NCBI RefSeq assembly: GCF_014257025.1
Contig: NZ_JACMSF010000009.1
Coordinates: 124,001 to 188,000 of the forward strand
DNA: 64,000 nucleotides
Reading direction: 5' to 3'
DNA from: Streptomyces cupreus
GTDB taxonomy: Bacteria > Actinomycetota > Actinomycetes > Streptomycetales > Streptomycetaceae
The position numbers were made by a program, and so were the translations under genes. Positions 49,734 to 58,961 of this stretch are shown piece by piece. Under the pieces are notes generated by a model. That model was given only the letters and a program-made list of their open reading frames with translations, was not told the DNA's origin and ran no database searches. How positions within the stretch are numbered: position 1 is the first letter of the stretch; the number at the start of each line of letters is the position of its first letter.

Positions 49734-50965
49734 GCCGGGTGAGAGTGGTGCGACTGCGGGTGTACGGCCTGGTGTTCATCGCCGTGCTGGCGCTGTTGCT
49801 GTCCCTGTCGGTCGCGGTCTACCGGCAGGCGTTCACGCCGGTCGTGCGGATCACGCTGGAGGCGGACAGCCTGGGCAACCAGCTCGACCGGCGGGCCGAC
49901 GTCAAGCTGCGCGGACTGCTGGTCGGCGAGGTGCGCGCGGTGCGCGCGGACGGGACGAAGGCGACCCTCGACATCGCGCTCAGGCCGGAGCACGTCGCGT
50001 ACATCCCCGCCGATGTGCACGCACGGCTGCTGCCCAAGACGCTGTTCGGCGAGAAGTACGTCGATCTGGTCGTGCCCGCCGGCTCGTCCGCGCGGCCGAT
50101 CAGCGCCGGGGACGTCATCACCCAGGACCGCACCCGGGTCGGCATCGAACTCCAGCAACTCATGAACGACCTGCTGCCACTGCTGCGGACCGTGAAGCCG
50201 GGCGAACTCAACGCCACCCTCTCCGCGTTCGCCACGGCGCTCGAAGGGCGCGGCGACCGGATCGGCGACAACCTCACGCGCGTGGAGGCCTATCTGCGCA
50301 AGCTCAACCCGCATCTGCCGTCCCTGAAGGAGGACATCGCGCGGTTCGCGGACGTCGCCGAGGTGTACGGCGACGCGGCGCCCGACCTGATGAGGATCCT
50401 CCGCAACACGGTCACGACCAGCCGCACGCTCGTGGAGAAGAAGGAACAGTTGGCCGCAGCGCTCACCTCGACCACCACCACCGCCCGCACGGCCGACGAG
50501 TTCCTCGCCGTGAACGGCGACCGGCTGATCACCCTCGGCCGCGTCTCGCGCCCCACCCTGGAGCTGTTCGCCCGCTACTCCCCCGAGTATCCGTGCCTCC
50601 TGGAAGGCCTGGTCCGGCAGGAGAAGGCATCGGAGGAGGCGTTCCGGGGCGGCAGGATGCGCATCACGCTCGAAGTGGTGCGGCAGCAACCGGCGTACGA
50701 ACCCGGTGAGGAGCCGCGCTACGGCGAGCGGTCGGGGCCGGACTGCCGCGACATGCCCCACCCTCCGGTGCCCGGACCCAAGCCCCACCTCAACGACGGT
50801 ACGTCGGCGGCGGGTTCGTCCGGAGCGTCCGGCACCCGTGCCGAGCAGCGCGCCGTGAGCTCGCTGGTGGCGCCGGTGCTGGGCGTGCCCGCCGACGAGG
50901 TGCCGCCGGTGGCGACGCTGCTGTTCGGGCCGATGGCACGCGGGACGGCGGTGAGCGTCGCATGA
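49730..50965 (+). CDS. Mce protein A
   Basis: 411 residues: N-terminal membrane anchor (VYGLVFIAVLALLLSLSVAVY), an MlaD-type Mce domain (RITLEADSLGNQLDRRADVKLRGLLVGEV, LPKTLFGEKYVDLV) at about 40-120, then a long helical region of the needle type and a Pro/Gly-rich C-terminus (PHPPVPGPKPHLNDG). It is the first of six Mce subunits that form the periplasmic-like tube guiding lipids. Start is GTG 49730. It overlaps mceB by 4 nt. Confidence 0.93.
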   Translation: MSRVRVVRLRVYGLVFIAVLALLLSLSVAVYRQAFTPVVRITLEADSLGNQLDRRADVKLRGLLVGEVRAVRADGTKATLDIALRPEHVAYIPADVHARLLPKTLFGEKYVDLVVPAGSSARPISAGDVITQDRTRVGIELQQLMNDLLPLLRTVKPGELNATLSAFATALEGRGDRIGDNLTRVEAYLRKLNPHLPSLKEDIARFADVAEVYGDAAPDLMRILRNTVTTSRTLVEKKEQLAAALTSTTTTARTADEFLAVNGDRLITLGRVSRPTLELFARYSPEYPCLLEGLVRQEKASEEAFRGGRMRITLEVVRQQPAYEPGEEPRYGERSGPDCRDMPHPPVPGPKPHLNDGTSAAGSSGASGTRAEQRAVSSLVAPVLGVPADEVPPVATLLFGPMARGTAVSVA

Positions 50966-52011
50966 GCACGAGCACGAGCACGAGCAGGGCGAACCGGACC
51001 GCGGGACCGCTGATCAAGTTCAGTCTCTTCGCGCTGGTGACGATCCTGGCGACGGCACTGCTCGCCGCCACCATCGTGAACATCTCCTTCACCCCGACCG
51101 ACACCTACCGCGCGGTGTTCAGCGACGTCACCGGTCTGGAGGAGGGCGACGACATCCGGGTGGCAGGGGTCCGGGTGGGCGAGGTCGAGGGCATCCGGAT
51201 CAAGGACCGCACCCGGGCCGAGGTCACCTTCACCGTGACCGAGGAGCGCCCGCTGCTGACCAGCACCGGCGCGGTGATCCGCTACCGCAACCTGGTCGGG
51301 CAGCGGTACGTCGCCCTGACCGAGGGCCCGGGCAAGGGCACCCGGATGCGGCCCGGCGCGACCATCCCGCTGTCGCGGACGCAGCCCGCGCTGGACCTCA
51401 ACGCGCTGCTGAACGGCTTCAAGCCGCTGTTCGCCGCGCTCAGCCCCAAGGACGTCAACCAGCTCGCCACCGAGATCATCAAGACGCTCCAGGGCGAGGG
51501 CGGCACGGTCAACAGCCTGCTGGCGCACACGGCGTCGCTCACCACCACCCTGGCCGGCCGGGACGAGCTGATCGGTTCCGTCATCGACAACCTCAACACC
51601 GTGCTGGAGACGCTCGACAAGCGCGGCGGCCGCTTCTCCGGGCTGCTGAAGCAGTTGCGCCGGGTCGTCTCCGGGCTGTCCGCCGACCGTAAGCCCATCG
51701 GGGAGTCGCTGGTGAGCATCGGCGACCTCACGGAGGCGACGTCGGGACTGCTCGCGGACGCCCGCCCGCCCCTCAAGGACGACATCGCCGAGCTGACCGA
51801 GCTGACCGGAACGCTGAACAGGAACGAGAAGACCGTGGAGGGCGTGCTGAAGCGGCTGCCGAACAAGCTGGGCGAGCTGACCGGGACGGCGTCCTACGGC
51901 TCGTGGTTCAACTTCTACCTCTGCGACTTCGACGGCCGGATCGTGCTGCCGAGGACGCGCGAGGTCATCACTCCCGAGATGCATGTCGCGAGGGCGAGGT
52001 GCGCCGGATGA
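50962..52011 (+). CDS. Mce protein B
   Basis: 349 residues: anchor helix (FSLFALVTILATALLAATIV), Mce domain (YRAVFSDVTGLEEGDDIRVAGVRVGEVEGI, LVGQRYVALTEG), coiled-coil region with repeated DKRGGRFSGLLKQ-like helices and the end YGSWFNFYLCDFDGRI, a Trp/Cys signature typical of the B subunit. It overlaps mceA and mceC (ATGA both), supporting stoichiometric synthesis. Confidence 0.93.
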   Translation: MSTSTSTSRANRTAGPLIKFSLFALVTILATALLAATIVNISFTPTDTYRAVFSDVTGLEEGDDIRVAGVRVGEVEGIRIKDRTRAEVTFTVTEERPLLTSTGAVIRYRNLVGQRYVALTEGPGKGTRMRPGATIPLSRTQPALDLNALLNGFKPLFAALSPKDVNQLATEIIKTLQGEGGTVNSLLAHTASLTTTLAGRDELIGSVIDNLNTVLETLDKRGGRFSGLLKQLRRVVSGLSADRKPIGESLVSIGDLTEATSGLLADARPPLKDDIAELTELTGTLNRNEKTVEGVLKRLPNKLGELTGTASYGSWFNFYLCDFDGRIVLPRTREVITPEMHVARARCAG

Positions 52012-53090
52012 AGCTCCCGCTGCGCAGGAAGCGCACACCCAGGCCCAAGCCGCTGGTCAAGGTGCGCATCGACCCACCGAGGCTGCCGAAGCTGCCGCGT
52101 CTGCCGCACCTGCCTCCCTTCCGGGAGCAGAACCCGGTGGTGATCGGCGCCGCCGGTCTGACCGCCCTCGCGCTGCTGACCGTGGCCGCCTTCAACGCCG
52201 ACTCCCTTCCGGTGATCGGCGATGGCGACACCTACAGCGCCGCCTTCGCGGAGGCGGGCGGTCTCAAGCCCGGCGACGAGGTGCGGATCGCCGGAGTCAA
52301 GGTCGGCAAGGTGGAGGAGGTCGACCTGGACGGCGACCATGTGAAGGTCACCTTCAAGGTCAAGGGCGACCCGGAGTTCGGCACGCAGACGGGTGCCTCG
52401 ATCCGGGTCAAGACGATCCTCGGCGCGAAGTACCTCGCCCTGCACCCCAAGGGCCGGGGGCAGTTGGAGGCCGGCAGTGAGATCCCGCTGACGCGGACCG
52501 TGCCGGCGTACGACGTGGTGCAGGCGTTCAGCGATCTGACGACCACGACCGAGGAGGTGGACACCGAGCGGCTGGGGAAGGCCCTGGACACCATCTCCAC
52601 CACGTTCCAGGACTCCCCCGCCGAGGTGCGGGCGTCCGTCAAGGGCCTGTCGAAGATCTCCCGGACGGTCGCCTCGCGCGACAAGGCGCTGCGTGAACTC
52701 CTCGACCACGCGAACGGGGTGACCGGCGTACTCGCCGAACGAACCGAGGACTTCACCGCCCTGGTCGAGGACGGCGACGCGCTGTTCAAGGAGATCAGCA
52801 AGCGGCGCAAGGCCATCAGCAAGCTGCTGAAGTCCTCCGCCGCGCTCGGCGTCGAGCTCTCCGGCCTGGTCGAGGACAACGACAAGGAGATCGGACCGGC
52901 GCTGAAGGGCCTGAACGGCGTGGTCGAGATGCTCGAACGCAACCAGTCGAGCCTGGACCGCAGCGTCAAGCTGCTCGCGCCCTACGTCCGGGTCTTCACC
53001 AACACCCTCGGCAACGGCCGCTGGTTCGACTCCTACGTCCAGAACCTGGTCGCCGCCCCGGTGGTGCCGCGCACGGGAGGCTCGCGATGA
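52008..53090 (+). CDS. Mce protein C
   Basis: 360 residues: basic N-terminus, anchor around NPVVIGAAGLTALALLTVAAF, Mce domain (YSAAFAEAGGLKPGDEVRIAGVKVGKVEEV, ILGAKYLALHP), then the long helical part and C-terminus NTLGNGRWFDSYVQNL. The ATG at 52008 is chosen (ATGA overlap with mceB); longer upstream reading is antisense noise. Confidence 0.93.
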   Translation: MKLPLRRKRTPRPKPLVKVRIDPPRLPKLPRLPHLPPFREQNPVVIGAAGLTALALLTVAAFNADSLPVIGDGDTYSAAFAEAGGLKPGDEVRIAGVKVGKVEEVDLDGDHVKVTFKVKGDPEFGTQTGASIRVKTILGAKYLALHPKGRGQLEAGSEIPLTRTVPAYDVVQAFSDLTTTTEEVDTERLGKALDTISTTFQDSPAEVRASVKGLSKISRTVASRDKALRELLDHANGVTGVLAERTEDFTALVEDGDALFKEISKRRKAISKLLKSSAALGVELSGLVEDNDKEIGPALKGLNGVVEMLERNQSSLDRSVKLLAPYVRVFTNTLGNGRWFDSYVQNLVAAPVVPRTGGSR

Positions 53091-54202
53091 GGAAACGTCT
53101 GGCGCTGCTTCTCGTACTGGCGCTCGTCGCCGGGGCCGCCTTCGTACTGTGGCCGCGCCCCGAGAAGGTGCGGGTCACCGCCTATTTCCCACGCACGGTC
53201 GGCATCTACCCCGGCTCCGACGTCCGCGTCCTCGGCGTCCGGATCGGCGAGGTCAAGGAGATCACCCCGGAGGGCGACCGGGTACGGGTGGAGCTGGAGT
53301 ACGACGAGGGGCGCAGGGTGCCGGCCGACGCGCAGGCCGCGATCATCAACTCCTCGGTGGTCAGCGACCGTTATGTGCAACTGCTGCCGGTGTACCGGAG
53401 CGGTCCGGTGCTGCGGGACGGCGCCGTGATCCCCGAGTCGCGTACGGCGGTGCCGGTCGAGCTTGACCGGATCTTCGACAGCCTGCACACCACGGCCGAG
53501 GCGCTCGGCCCCGAGGGCGCCAACAAGGACGGCTCGCTGTCGCGGCTGCTCGGCGTGAGCGCGGACAACCTCCAGGGCCAGGGCGGGAACATCCACCAGA
53601 CCGTGAAGGACCTCTCGGAGGCGGTCACCACGCTGTCCGACGGCCGCGGGGACCTGTTCGGCACCGTGCAGAACCTTCAGGTGTTCACGGCGGCGCTGGC
53701 GGCGGACGACAAGAGCGTGCGGTCGTTCAACACCAGCCTCGCCAAGGTGGCGGAGCAGCTCGCCGGTGAGCGCGAGGACCTCGCGGAGGCGCTGCGCAGC
53801 CTCGGCACGGCGCTCGGTGATGTGTCGGCGTTCGTGAGGAAGAACAAGAAGTCGCTGACCTCGAACGTGAAGGGCCTCAGCAAGGTGACCAAAGTGCTCG
53901 TCACGCAACGCGCCGCGCTGGAGGAGCTGCTGGAGGTCGCCCCCACGGGTCTGTCGAACCTCCAGAACGCCTACAACGCCTCCGCCGGGACCCTCGACAC
54001 CCGCAACAACGCGCAGCACCCGCAGGATCCGGCCGCGCTGCTGTGCTCCGTGCTGCGCACGACCGGCGACGAGGGCGGCGCGAACCCGGACTGCGCGGAG
54101 CTGGAGCGGCTCTTCGACTCGCTGCCCGAAGTGCCGACCGCACCCGCGGTCTCGGGCACCGTGGACCGTACCCTCGGCGGAATCCTGGGGAGCGCCGCAT
54201 GA
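53087..54202 (+). CDS. Mce protein D
   Basis: 371 residues: anchor ALLLVLALVAGAAFVLW, Mce domain (TAYFPRTVGIYPGSDVRVLGVRIGEVKEI, SVVSDRYVQLLP), helical body and a C-terminus with CSVLRTTGDEGGANPDCAELERLF that would place a disulphide. Coupled by ATGA on both sides. Confidence 0.93.
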   Translation: MRKRLALLLVLALVAGAAFVLWPRPEKVRVTAYFPRTVGIYPGSDVRVLGVRIGEVKEITPEGDRVRVELEYDEGRRVPADAQAAIINSSVVSDRYVQLLPVYRSGPVLRDGAVIPESRTAVPVELDRIFDSLHTTAEALGPEGANKDGSLSRLLGVSADNLQGQGGNIHQTVKDLSEAVTTLSDGRGDLFGTVQNLQVFTAALAADDKSVRSFNTSLAKVAEQLAGEREDLAEALRSLGTALGDVSAFVRKNKKSLTSNVKGLSKVTKVLVTQRAALEELLEVAPTGLSNLQNAYNASAGTLDTRNNAQHPQDPAALLCSVLRTTGDEGGANPDCAELERLFDSLPEVPTAPAVSGTVDRTLGGILGSAA

Positions 54203-55476
54203 GCGGGCCGCGCAGGCGTGGTGCCGCCGCGTGGGCGGCGGCCGGTTCGCTGCTGCTGACGGGCTGTGAGTTCAACGGCTGGTACGACGTGGAGCTGCCG
54301 GGCGGCGCCGCCGCTGACGGCCGCGCGTACCGGGTCACGGTCGACTTCCGCGATGTCCTCGACCTGGTCCCGCAGTCGGCGGTGAAGGTCAACAACGTGA
54401 CGGTGGGCGCGGTCGAGAAGGTGGAGCTCGCGGGCTGGCACGCGCGCGTACAGCTGCGGGTCGCCGACTCGGTGCAGCTGCCCGCCAACGCGGTCGCGGA
54501 GCTGCGCCAGACCAGCATGCTCGGCGAGAAGTACGTGGCACTGTCCGCCCCGCCCGGCACCGACCCGGTGGGCCGGCTGCACGACGGCGACCACATCCCG
54601 ATCGCCCGCAGTGGCCGCAACCCGGAGATCGAGGAGGTGCTGTCCGCCCTGTCCGCGCTGCTCAACGGCGGCGGGGTGGCGCAGCTCAAGACGATCAGCG
54701 TGGAGCTGAACAAGGCCCTGGACGGTCGCGAGGACCGGGTCAAGTCACTGCTGGGGGAGCTGGACACGTTCCTCGGCGGCCTGGACGGACAGCGCGAGGA
54801 CATCGTCCGTGCGCTCAAGGCCGTCGACCGGCTCGCCAAGCGGCTCGGAAGGGAGAAGAAGACCATCGCCAAGGCCGTCGACACGATGCCGCCCGCGCTC
54901 AAGGTGCTCGCGGACCAGCGCCGCGACCTGACCAAGATGCTCACCGCCCTGTCGAAGCTGGGCAAGACGGGCACGAAGGTGGTCGAGGCGTCCCGGGACG
55001 ACACGGTCGCCAACCTCAAGCAACTGCAGCCGATCCTACGGGAGTTGAACAAGGCCGGCAGCGACCTTCCCAACTCCCTCGAACTGCTCACCACTTACCC
55101 CTTCCCGCGCAACGCCGTGGACGCGATCAAGGGCGACTACGTCAACCTCTCCGTCACCGCGGACCTCGATCTGGCGAGCCTCTACGGCAATCTGGCCGAG
55201 GAGCCCGGCGACGGCGGCGACACCCCCGACGGACCGGACCTTCCGGATACCCCGGATCTCCCCGACACGCCCGAACTCCCGGACCTGCCGGGCGTGCCCA
55301 CCCCCACGCCCGGTCTGCCCGACTCTCCCACCGCCCCCTCCGCTCCGTCCGACGGCGGCGACGACCTGCTGTGCCCGCCGGTGTGCACCGCCGCCTACGG
55401 CACCGGAAACCGGGGCCTGCCAGCCGGGATCGACCTCGCGCTGGCGGAGCTGATGCTGAAGGGGATACAGCCGTGA
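54199..55476 (+). CDS. Mce protein E, lipoprotein
   Basis: 425 residues. Unlike its neighbours it carries a lipobox (AAGSLLLTGC), the usual feature of the LprK/MceE subunit. Mce domain: YRVTVDFRDVLDLVPQSAVKVNNVTVG, SMLGEKYVALS. The C-terminus has an acidic Pro-rich linker with PDLPDTPDLPDTPELPDLPG and ends with CPPVCTAAYGTGN. The linker resembles the Pro/Glu repeats in the extracellular tail of the ECF sigma factor upstream. Confidence 0.93.
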   Translation: MSGPRRRGAAAWAAAGSLLLTGCEFNGWYDVELPGGAAADGRAYRVTVDFRDVLDLVPQSAVKVNNVTVGAVEKVELAGWHARVQLRVADSVQLPANAVAELRQTSMLGEKYVALSAPPGTDPVGRLHDGDHIPIARSGRNPEIEEVLSALSALLNGGGVAQLKTISVELNKALDGREDRVKSLLGELDTFLGGLDGQREDIVRALKAVDRLAKRLGREKKTIAKAVDTMPPALKVLADQRRDLTKMLTALSKLGKTGTKVVEASRDDTVANLKQLQPILRELNKAGSDLPNSLELLTTYPFPRNAVDAIKGDYVNLSVTADLDLASLYGNLAEEPGDGGDTPDGPDLPDTPDLPDTPELPDLPGVPTPTPGLPDSPTAPSAPSDGGDDLLCPPVCTAAYGTGNRGLPAGIDLALAELMLKGIQP

Positions 55477-56729
55477 TCACACGTACGGTCAAGGCCCAGC
55501 TGATCGCCTTCGCCACCGTCACCGCCGTCGGTGTGTCCTATGTCGGCGCCGAGTACACGGGCCTGGTCGACAGCGCGCTGGACCGCGGCTACACCGTGCG
55601 GGCCGACTTCGCCGACTCCGGGGGCATCTTCACCGGCGCCGAGGTCACCTACCGCGGGGTGCCGGTGGGACGGGTCGGCGCGCTGCGGCTGACCGGCGCC
55701 GGCGGGGTCTCGGTCGCGCTGGACATCGACGACGGCGCGCCGCGCATCCCGGCGGACACCCTCGCCGTGGTGGCGAACCGCTCGGCGGTGGGCGAGCAGT
55801 ACGTCGACCTCCAGCCGCGCGGCTCGAGCGGGCCGTATCTGCTCGACGGCAGCACGATCCCGCGCGGCCGCACGCGCGTGCCGCTGCCCACGACCGACCT
55901 GGTCCTCGGCCTCGACCGGCTGGTGAACTCGGTCGGCAAGGACGATCTGCGGGTCACCGTCGACGAGTTGGGCAAGGCCTTCGCCGGCACCGGCCCGCAT
56001 CTGAGCCGGCTGGTGGACTCGGGCAACGCGCTCGTCGAGTCCGCGTCCGAGTCGCTGCCCGAGACGATCGAGCTGATCGAGGACTCCCGGAAGGTGCTCA
56101 AGACACAGGCCGACCAGGGCTCGTCCATCAAGGCGTTCTCCCGCGATCTGGCCCTGCTCACCGCGGAGTTGAAGTCCAGCGACGGCGATCTGCGCAAGCT
56201 GATCGGCAACGCGAAACCGGCGGCGGTGGAGCTCAACTCGCTGCTGAAGTCGACGCAGCCGCAACTGTCGGTGCTGCTGGGCAACCTGATCAGCGGCGGC
56301 CGGGTCACGCTCGCCCGGCTGCCCGGCGTGGAACAGGCCCTGGTCACCTTCCCGGTGGTGGTCTCGGGCAGCTACACCGTCATCCCCGGTGACGGCACCA
56401 CCCACTTCGGCCTGGTGGTGAACGCCGACGACCCGCCGCCCTGCACCCAGGGATACGGCACGGCCCGGCGCGACCCGGCGGACACCAGCACGCGCGAGCC
56501 GAACACCGACGCGCGCTGCACGCTGCCGCGCGGCAGCGAGTCCTCGGTGCGGGGCGCGCAGAACGCCCCCGGTTCCCAGCCGACGACATACGTCACGGCG
56601 TACGACCCGGAGACCGGCACCACCACCGGCCCGGACGGAAGGACCGTCGAGATCGGCTCGACGGGCGGCCAGCAGGCCGTGTTCGGAAAGGAGTCGTGGC
56701 AATGGCTGCTCGTCGGCCCCATGGCATGA
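55473..56729 (+). CDS. Mce protein F
   Basis: 418 residues: anchor QLIAFATVTAVGVSYVGAEY, Mce domain (YTVRADFADSGGIFTGAEVTYRGVPVGRV, SAVGEQYVDLQP), helical region and an extracellular Thr/Gly-rich tail. The GTG at 55473 overlaps the mceE stop. Its own stop lies 28 nt inside the next gene, again showing tight packing of the operon. Confidence 0.93.
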   Translation: MITRTVKAQLIAFATVTAVGVSYVGAEYTGLVDSALDRGYTVRADFADSGGIFTGAEVTYRGVPVGRVGALRLTGAGGVSVALDIDDGAPRIPADTLAVVANRSAVGEQYVDLQPRGSSGPYLLDGSTIPRGRTRVPLPTTDLVLGLDRLVNSVGKDDLRVTVDELGKAFAGTGPHLSRLVDSGNALVESASESLPETIELIEDSRKVLKTQADQGSSIKAFSRDLALLTAELKSSDGDLRKLIGNAKPAAVELNSLLKSTQPQLSVLLGNLISGGRVTLARLPGVEQALVTFPVVVSGSYTVIPGDGTTHFGLVVNADDPPPCTQGYGTARRDPADTSTREPNTDARCTLPRGSESSVRGAQNAPGSQPTTYVTAYDPETGTTTGPDGRTVEIGSTGGQQAVFGKESWQWLLVGPMA

Positions 56730-57208
56730 GGCACCCCGGGGCGGTGGCGGCGGCGCTCGTCGTCGCGACCGTCCTCACCACCGCGCTGGCGGTCTGGCTG
56801 GCCCTCGGGCTCGCCGGACAGCGCGAGGCGGAGCAGCGGCGCCAGGACATCCTCGCCGCCGCCCGTCGCTCGGCACTGAACTTCACCTCGCTCGACTACC
56901 GGCACTACGGCCGGGACAGCGCGAATGTGCTGGAGAGCGCCACCGGGAACTTCAAGAAGGAGTTCGCCGCGCAGACCAAGCAGCTCACCCAGCTGGTCAC
57001 CGACAACAAGTCCGTCTCCGAGGGCCAGGTCCTGGAGGCGGGCATCGTCCGCTCCGACGAGCGCTCGGCCCGTGTGCTGGTGGTCGCCGACAGCGAGGTG
57101 ACCAACACCGCGGTGCCCCGGGGCGAGGCGCGCACCTACCGGCTCCAGCTCGATCTGGTGCACCGCGACGGCCGCTGGCTGACCTCGGACGTCGAGTTCG
57201 TCGGCTGA
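56702..57208 (+). CDS. Mce-associated membrane protein 1
   Basis: 168 residues: one membrane helix near the N-terminus (AVAAALVVATVLTTALAVWLALGL) and an extracellular domain (ALNFTSLDYRHYGRDSANVLESATGNFKKEF) of the Mce-associated (Mas) family, ending DVEFVG. I use the ATG at 56702 (AAGGAG 8 nt upstream); the GTG at 56696 is too close to it. It starts inside mceF, so it is part of the same transcript. Confidence 0.9.
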   Translation: MAARRPHGMRHPGAVAAALVVATVLTTALAVWLALGLAGQREAEQRRQDILAAARRSALNFTSLDYRHYGRDSANVLESATGNFKKEFAAQTKQLTQLVTDNKSVSEGQVLEAGIVRSDERSARVLVVADSEVTNTAVPRGEARTYRLQLDLVHRDGRWLTSDVEFVG

Positions 57209-57236
57209 CACGCACCACCTGTTGAGGAGTACGACC

Positions 57237-57956
57237 ATGGCGAACCCGACCACCCGAACCCGCAGCGCCGGCTCGGCCGGCCGCCGGACCCTGACCGCGG
57301 CCGCCCGCGCGGCGGCCAAGCGCGCCGAGCGCGGCGCCACCACCGATGACGTGCCCGAGGACCGGGCCTCCGGGCGCACCGTGCTGGTCGAGGCCCCGAA
57401 GAACGGCTGGGAGGACCCGCCCGAGCCGTCGCCGGAGGATTTCGAGGAGACCCCGCCGCGGGAGCGGGGCACCTCCCGTCACCGGAAGCTGCTCACCGCG
57501 GCCCTGTGCGTGCTGCTGGTGGCGGGGCTGGTCGCGGTCGGCGTACTGGGATGGCAGTACTGGGAGGCGCGGCGGGCTCAGCAGGCGCGGGGTGAGGCGA
57601 TGGCCGCCGCGCGGAAGGCGGCGCCGGTCGTGCTGTCGTACGACTACCGGCATCTGGACCGGGACTTCGCCCGCGCCCGCGCGCTGCTGACCGGGAAGTT
57701 CGCGGGCGAGTACCGCAAGACCACGACCGCCGTGGTCGGCCCGACCGCGAAGAAGTACCACGGCGTGGTGAAGGCGACCGTCGCCACGGCCTCCGTCGTG
57801 TCGGCCGCACCGGACAAGGTCGTCGTGCTGCTCTTCGCCAACCAGATCACCGAGAGCACCCGGGTCTCGGGCTCACGCCTGGATCTGAACCGGGTGCGGA
57901 TGACGATGGCCCGCACCGACGAGGGCTGGAAGGTGAGTGCCGTGGACGCACTCTGA
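57237..57956 (+). CDS. Mce-associated membrane protein 2
   Basis: 239 residues. An 80-residue cytoplasmic region rich in Arg, Ala and Pro precedes one membrane helix (LLTAALCVLLVAGLVAVGVLGW) and a Mas-type extracellular domain (VVLSYDYRHLDRDFARARALLTGKF, similar to LDYRHYGRDSANVLESATG in the previous protein). GAGGAG lies 7 nt before the ATG. It is the last gene of the mce operon and is followed by a strong terminator. Confidence 0.9.
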   Translation: MANPTTRTRSAGSAGRRTLTAAARAAAKRAERGATTDDVPEDRASGRTVLVEAPKNGWEDPPEPSPEDFEETPPRERGTSRHRKLLTAALCVLLVAGLVAVGVLGWQYWEARRAQQARGEAMAAARKAAPVVLSYDYRHLDRDFARARALLTGKFAGEYRKTTTAVVGPTAKKYHGVVKATVATASVVSAAPDKVVVLLFANQITESTRVSGSRLDLNRVRMTMARTDEGWKVSAVDAL

Positions 57957-57972
57957 TCAGCCGTTTCGACCT

Positions 57973-58003
57973 GCCCCCGCGCATCACGCGCGGGGGCTTT
58001 TTT
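57973..58003 (+). terminator. Intrinsic terminator of mce operon
   Basis: GCCCCCGCGC (57973-57982) and GCGCGGGGGC (57988-57997) form a perfect 10-bp stem with a 5-nt loop, followed by TTTTTTG on the plus strand, 17 nt after the last mce-associated gene. Confidence 0.92.
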
Positions 58004-58016
58004 GTGCGCTCGGCTC

Positions 58017-58081
58017 TTGACAGCTCTCCCCCTCCACAGGCAGTCTTCCATTAAGCAGAAAGCAACTTCCGCAATACGGAA
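58017..58081 (+). promoter_or_regulatory. hyi promoter with paired AllR-like boxes
   Basis: TTGACA (58017-58022) is a consensus -35 with a poor -10 candidate CAGTCT (58041-58046). Boxes TTCCATTAAGCAGAA (58046-58060) and TTCCGCAATACGGAA (58067-58081) start 21 bp apart. The first is almost the same as the second allR box (13 of 15 identical). Confidence 0.7.
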
Positions 58082-58113
58082 TAGTCAGAGTACGGAAGGG
58101 AGCGCCGGACCCT

Positions 58114-58935
58114 ATGGGATTCGACGAGCAGCGCTTCAACGTCAACCTGTCGATCCTCTTCACGGAACTCCCGCTCCTGGAGCGCCCCGCGGCCGCCGCC
58201 ACGGCCGGCTTCACCGCGGTCGAGCTGTGGTGGCCCTGGATCGACTCCCCGACCCCCGAGCGGTCCGAGCTCGACGCCCTGAAGAAGGCGATCGAGGAGG
58301 CGGGCGTCCAGCTCACGGGCCTGAACTTCTACGCCGGCCGGCTCCCGGGCCCGGACCGCGGCGCCCTGTCGGTCCCGGGCGAGGAGTCGGACAGGTTCCG
58401 CGCCAACATCGACGTGGCCGCCGACTTCGCCGCCTCCCTCGGCTGCAAGGCGCTCAACGCGCTGTACGGCAACCGCGTCGAGGGCGTGGACCCGGCCGAG
58501 CAGGACGCGCTGGCGCTGGAGAACCTCGTCCTCGCGGCCCGGGCCGCCGACCGGATCGGCGCGATCCTGCTGATCGAGGCGCTGAACAAGCCCGAGTCGC
58601 CGCTGTACCCGCTGGTGAGCGCGCCCGCCGCGGTGGGGATCGTCGACAAGGTCAACGACGCGACCGGCCTCGGCAACGCGAAGTTCCTCATGGACCTCTA
58701 CCACCTGTCCATGAACGGCGAGGACCTCCCGTCGGTGATCGAGCGGTACGCCGCCAGGACCGGCCACGTGCAGATCGCCGACAACCCGGGCCGAGGCGCT
58801 CCGGGCACCGGCTCCCTCCCCCTGGAAGACCTCCTCGACCAGCTGCAGAAGGCGGGTTACGACGGCTGGGTCGGCCTTGAGTACAAGCCGGGCGACCGCC
58901 CGAGCGCCGAGGCCTTCGACTGGCTGCCCCGCTGA
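58114..58935 (+). CDS. hyi: Hydroxypyruvate isomerase
   Basis: Interconverts hydroxypyruvate and tartronate semialdehyde in glyoxylate assimilation. 273 residues with an AP-endonuclease-2-like TIM barrel: NVNLSILFTELPLLERPAAAA, FTAVELWWPW, TGLNFYAGRLPGPDRGALS, AILLIEALNKPESPLYPL, FLMDLYHLSMNGEDL and GHVQIADNPGRGAPGTG. The Glu in IEALNKPE and Asp/His later are metal ligands. It is first in an operon with glxR (26-nt gap). Confidence 0.93.
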   Translation: MGFDEQRFNVNLSILFTELPLLERPAAAATAGFTAVELWWPWIDSPTPERSELDALKKAIEEAGVQLTGLNFYAGRLPGPDRGALSVPGEESDRFRANIDVAADFAASLGCKALNALYGNRVEGVDPAEQDALALENLVLAARAADRIGAILLIEALNKPESPLYPLVSAPAAVGIVDKVNDATGLGNAKFLMDLYHLSMNGEDLPSVIERYAARTGHVQIADNPGRGAPGTGSLPLEDLLDQLQKAGYDGWVGLEYKPGDRPSAEAFDWLPR

Positions 58936-58961
58936 CCCCCCTGACCGAAAGGCACCCCATC

